DNA from: an uncultured Sphingomonadales bacterium
GTDB lineage: Bacteria; Pseudomonadota; Alphaproteobacteria; Sphingomonadales; Sphingomonadaceae
Length of the DNA stretch: 8,061 nucleotides
Direction of reading: 5' to 3'
Assembly (NCBI GenBank): GCA_903958285.1
Contig: CAJBSR010000517.1
Coordinates: 1 to 8,061 of the forward strand
Below, one piece after another: positions 6,319 to 8,061 of this stretch. The notes beneath the pieces were generated by a model. It was not told where the DNA came from, ran no database searches, and worked only from the letters and a program-made list of their open reading frames with translations. Position 1 is the first letter of the stretch. Every line of letters starts with the position of its first letter. The translations under genes and the position numbers were made by a program.

Positions 6319-7295
6319 TCTATTTTCCCTGCAGCAGCCCATTCACGCAGCGCCGTAACAATCTCATTCATAGCACTCGAAGGGTCTAGAAGCGAGCGAT
6401 GTGTCTCAACGGCTCGTTGCATCGACAACTTCACCACTCCGTTCCTCTCACTGCCATCGCCTCTAAGACCTAAATCGGCAGGATCGATATTTCGTAGAGC
6501 TTCATTAATCGTCGCCCGAGAGATAGGTTTCCGTTTGCGCCGCTCCTTGATGAAAATTTTGAAAAAGCCTTCAATCACGCCGTCATCAGGAACCTCCGCT
6601 TCCAACTTCGCGATGGCTTCAGGCGACCACCCAAGGAGCTTCAAAACATCGAAGACCGTAGACCCACTATCTCGCGCACTCCCTGCTTCACGCTCGACCA
6701 CTCCCTCTGGTTGTTCCCGCTCTAACCGCGCCCGACCTTCGTTGGGTTTTGCCGCAACAGTAATCTCAGCCGATTCATCAAGTTCCTTGCCGTCTCCGGC
6801 CATGAACTTGCTGTTCAAAATAACGGCATCCCCTGGATCAAGCTCATCAGCTTTCTGGAAAAGCGCGGTCAGATATCGCTCGAGAGTCCGTCCGCGGACC
6901 TGCTGCCCCTCAATCAAGCCGATATGATTCCCAACTACCGCAAAATAGAGCGCCCCCTTCAACACTCGGGCTTGTTCCCCAACATTGAGACTTTGAAGCA
7001 CAAACTCGGCGGTATCTTCATCGAGCGATTGGGTAATAGCATGGACGTCTGACCCCTCTTGCAATTGGATCAGTTGACCAGAAAACACTGGTCCGTCCCA
7101 AGTGCCAGGATCAGAAATTTTGTTGAGGATTACAAAGCTTTGATCCTGATCCAAATCCAAGATGCGGTGCTTGGCGTTAGTGTCCCACCTTCGCCGCTTA
7201 AGGATATCAACAAGCATATCCTTGAGGTTCGCTCCCTCACCAAGGCTGCCCTGCTTCAATTGACGGTATTGGACAGTAGTATTTTTGGTCGCCAC
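6303..7295 (-). CDS. soluble protein of two-gene cassette, candidate RexA-like sensor
   Basis: A 330-aa protein, charged and without signal peptide or membrane helix. Residues 1-165 look like an alpha/beta region: NLKDMLVDIL (23-32), ILDLDQDQSFVILNKI (45-60), GALYFAVVGNHIGLIEG (114-130) and TLERYLTALF (137-146). A charged linker (about 166-210) leads to a helical C-terminal half with DVLKLLGW (216-223), IFIKERRKRK (247-256) and DLGLRGDGSE (274-283). These blocks appear in the same order in lambda RexA as I recall it (LSVFLNSLL, YLYIHKIDGKTFLFTKT, FLFVEGDTIGFA, DILKVLG, SDISLRAKDE). I infer a distant RexA relationship; identity is low and no search was run. RexA senses phage replication complexes and opens RexB. 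The start chosen is the GTG at 7295, with AAGGAAG at 7308-7302 six bases upstream; a TTG at 7313 opens the frame but has no such site. It overlaps the membrane gene downstream. Confidence 0.85.
   Translation of the reverse strand: MATKNTTVQYRQLKQGSLGEGANLKDMLVDILKRRRWDTNAKHRILDLDQDQSFVILNKISDPGTWDGPVFSGQLIQLQEGSDVHAITQSLDEDTAEFVLQSLNVGEQARVLKGALYFAVVGNHIGLIEGQQVRGRTLERYLTALFQKADELDPGDAVILNSKFMAGDGKELDESAEITVAAKPNEGRARLEREQPEGVVEREAGSARDSGSTVFDVLKLLGWSPEAIAKLEAEVPDDGVIEGFFKIFIKERRKRKPISRATINEALRNIDPADLGLRGDGSERNGVVKLSMQRAVETHRSLLDPSSAMNEIVTALREWAAAGKIDCNFD
6326..6331 (-). promoter_or_regulatory. ribosome binding site for the TTG start at 6318
   Basis: CAGGGA on the minus strand, 7 bases before the TTG, lies inside the 3' end of the soluble-protein gene. 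It is the reason for preferring the internal TTG over the ATG at 6342, and implies translational coupling of the two cassette genes. Confidence 0.45.
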
Positions 7296-7301
7296 AGAGA
7301 G

Positions 7302-7308
7302 CTTCCTT
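7302..7308 (-). promoter_or_regulatory. strong ribosome binding site deciding the GTG start at 7295
   Basis: AAGGAAG on the minus strand, with a 6-base spacer CTCTCT before the GTG. The alternative TTG at 7313 lies upstream of this element, so ribosomes bound here would start at the GTG. Confidence 0.75.
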
Positions 7309-7357
7309 TTCAATGTTTAGCGCACAGTATTTCCTACAAGTAAACCCCCGCATTCTG

Positions 7358-7377
7358 GATGCAATACGAATTGTATC
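7358..7377. promoter_or_regulatory. operator-like palindrome upstream of the cassette
   Basis: GATGCAAT-ACGA-ATTGTATC has 8-bp arms with one mismatch (7 of 8 paired) around a 4-bp centre. It ends about 63 bp upstream of the GTG start of the soluble protein, a typical place for a repressor or activator to act. A specific regulator cannot be named and no clear -35/-10 pair was found, so function is inferred from symmetry and position only. Confidence 0.4.
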
Positions 7378-7837
7378 TGGAAAATTTTTGATTCGAGCCT
7401 GATCCAGAAAGGTTGTCTTAGACAATTGGGGTAGTTTTCTGGAGAACCGCAACAATTCACGTGCATTTCGGAATCTTATTGAAGTACTACGGGCAGTGAA
7501 GATGCCCCCACACTTTCCCCTGTCCTACAGCCCCCAAACTATGCCACACTGCCCGCTCTCCCGCAGAAAAGGTGGATTTATGGCCGCGCCCGCCCCGTCA
7601 TTTTGCACGTCTGAAGTTGGACAGCGTGGGCGCGTGGAAGTTGCCCCTTTCCACCAGCGCGGAATGGATTTCAGCGGCTTGAGGCCCTCAACTTCCTCCA
7701 CTTCCGCACCTTTCGCTGGGCGAAGCGCACGCGGGGGATTTTCCACCTTTTTCGGGCGTGGCGGCGGGGTGTTTGGGGGCGACTCGGTTGGGGAGCGGGC
7801 GCTCATTCACGCGGCGGCGCGTAGGGATTTCCCCTCT

Positions 7838-7873
7838 CCGTTTGGGCTGAGCTTGTCGAAGCCCTGCCCTTCC
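7838..7873 (+). repeat. REP-like unit, copy 3 (TTTGGGCTGAGCTTGTCGAA family)
   Basis: The 36-base unit is identical to 4470-4505 except for C at 7867. The core TTTGGGCTGAGCTTGTCGAA spans 7841-7860. It begins a run of three different repeat types that extends to the end of the window. Confidence 0.85.
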
Positions 7874-7902
7874 TTTGGATTGCCTTACCCGGAAGAAGGA
7901 CG

Positions 7903-7930
7903 GTGTCTCGACGTCGCTCGACACGAACGG
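7903..7930 (+). repeat. REP-like hairpin, GTGTC...GACAC type
   Basis: GTGTC (7903-7907) and GACAC (7920-7924) are paired arms around TCGACGTCGCTC, which itself contains the palindrome CGACGTCG; GAACGG follows. I recognise this as a common dispersed intergenic repeat of GC-rich proteobacteria (GTGTCTCGACTTCGCTCGAC form). Only one copy is in this window, so the repeat call rests on that recollection. Confidence 0.6.
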
Positions 7931-7962
7931 GGTTGGGGATTGGTGCCGCCCCTCCCCCTTTT

Positions 7963-8061
7963 TCGTCATGCTGAACTTGGTTCAGCATAACCGGCTGGTG
8001 GCTCATATTGGGCGGTTCAGATGCTCCACGCTGTTATCCTAAAACAAGTTCAGGATGACGA
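7963..8061. repeat. paired REP-like element (TCGTCATGCTGAAC...GTTCAGGATGACGA), runs to window end
   Basis: The left unit at 7963-7988 contains the perfect hairpin ATGCTGAAC-TTG-GTTCAGCAT (7968-7988, 9-bp stem, 3-base loop) preceded by TCGTC. The right unit at 8036-8061 is its divergent inverse: ATCCTAAAAC-AAG-TTCAGGAT with one stem mismatch, then GACGA. The two face each other about 47 bp apart, an arrangement like a bacterial interspersed mosaic element. No T-run follows the stems, so they are not classical terminators. The element reaches the last base and may continue outside. Confidence 0.75.

Larger units (their letters stand above)
7296..7837. other. 542-bp gap: AT-rich cassette leader, then GC-rich DNA without a convincing gene
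   Basis: From 7296 to about 7500 the sequence is AT-rich (22 GC in 60 bases at 7381-7440) and presumably carries the cassette promoter. It contains the palindrome at 7358-7377 and four copies of TCTGGA or its complement (7354, 7376, 7403, 7438). From about 7500 to 7837 the DNA becomes GC-rich. Open frames there are proline- and arginine-rich, overlap one another and lack family signatures, so I call none of them a gene. Small inverted repeats are visible: GGAAGTTG at 7636-7643 with CAACTTCC at 7689-7696, GTGGAA/TTCCAC at 7634-7654, and TTCGC-TGG-GCGAA at 7712-7724. They could be a decayed repeat or an RNA structure. Confidence 0.6.

Noticed and set aside
5743..7295. Direct call as a Kiwa (KwaA/KwaB) system
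   Set aside because: The four-helix plus soluble-protein architecture fits, but I do not recognise KwaB (DUF4868) features, and the RexA block order fits better. It is kept as the rival hypothesis.
7237..7455. 72-codon minus-strand frame upstream of the cassette
   Set aside because: It overlaps the ribosome site and start of the soluble protein in another frame and spans the likely promoter region; no motif was found.
5690..7520. Search for flanking direct repeats that would define an integrated element
   Set aside because: Only weak G-rich similarity between 5690-5705 and the reverse complement of 7503-7520 was seen, which is not distinguishable from chance.
7968..7988. 9-bp stem hairpin considered as an intrinsic terminator
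   Set aside because: No T-run follows on either strand, and its inverse partner at 8036-8061 marks it as one half of a paired repeat.
7525..8006. Overlapping 67- to 164-codon frames on both strands
   Set aside because: Proline/arginine-rich, mutually overlapping, running into REP-like units, and without ribosome sites or family signatures.

Overview
The window looks like chromosomal DNA of an alphaproteobacterium, most likely a sphingomonad (Sphingomonadales). The reasons are the protein style of the housekeeping genes, the high GC of those genes (41 of 60 bases in one hand-counted line, 3001-3060), an alphaproteobacterial LexA-type box (GAAC-N7-GAAC), and intergenic REP-like repeats of a kind I associate with sphingomonads. 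The lineage is inferred; no rRNA or other marker gene is present.

Left part (1-1998): a tRNA-Gly(GCC) gene on the minus strand, then a tight plus-strand operon of three genes with 4-bp overlaps: a CnoX/YbbN-type thioredoxin-TPR protein (282-1196), a Lon N-terminal-domain protein (1193-1816) and a Trm112-family small protein (1813-1998). The operon has a protein quality control and translation flavour. It converges, with only 3 bp between stop codons, on a secreted CHAP-domain protein on the minus strand (2002-2538).

Middle part (2539-5697): a 280-bp divergent intergenic region holds an exact CRP-consensus palindrome (TGTGA-N6-TCACA) and a hairpin. It is followed by an AlkK-like acyl-CoA synthetase (2819-4429). 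A nested inverted repeat made of two dispersed repeat families fills the gap between this gene and a convergent SplB/PA0069-type radical SAM gene (4618-5697). A LexA-like box ends 5 bp upstream of the radical SAM start codon, which suggests SOS control.

Right part (5713-8061): base composition drops (30/60 and 22/60 GC in two hand-counted lines), and a two-gene minus-strand cassette appears: a 330-aa soluble protein (6303-7295) overlapping a four-helix membrane protein (5743-6318). This is the accessory module of the window. Its layout resembles phage lambda RexA/RexB, in which a soluble sensor precedes a four-TM membrane effector. Several blocks of the soluble protein also line up, in order, with RexA as I remember its sequence. 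I therefore propose a divergent, chromosomal Rex-like abortive-infection module. This rests on memory and reading by eye, not on a search. Upstream of it are an AT-rich leader with an operator-like palindrome, about 340 bp of GC-rich DNA with no convincing gene, and a cluster of three different REP-like repeat types that runs to the end of the window.
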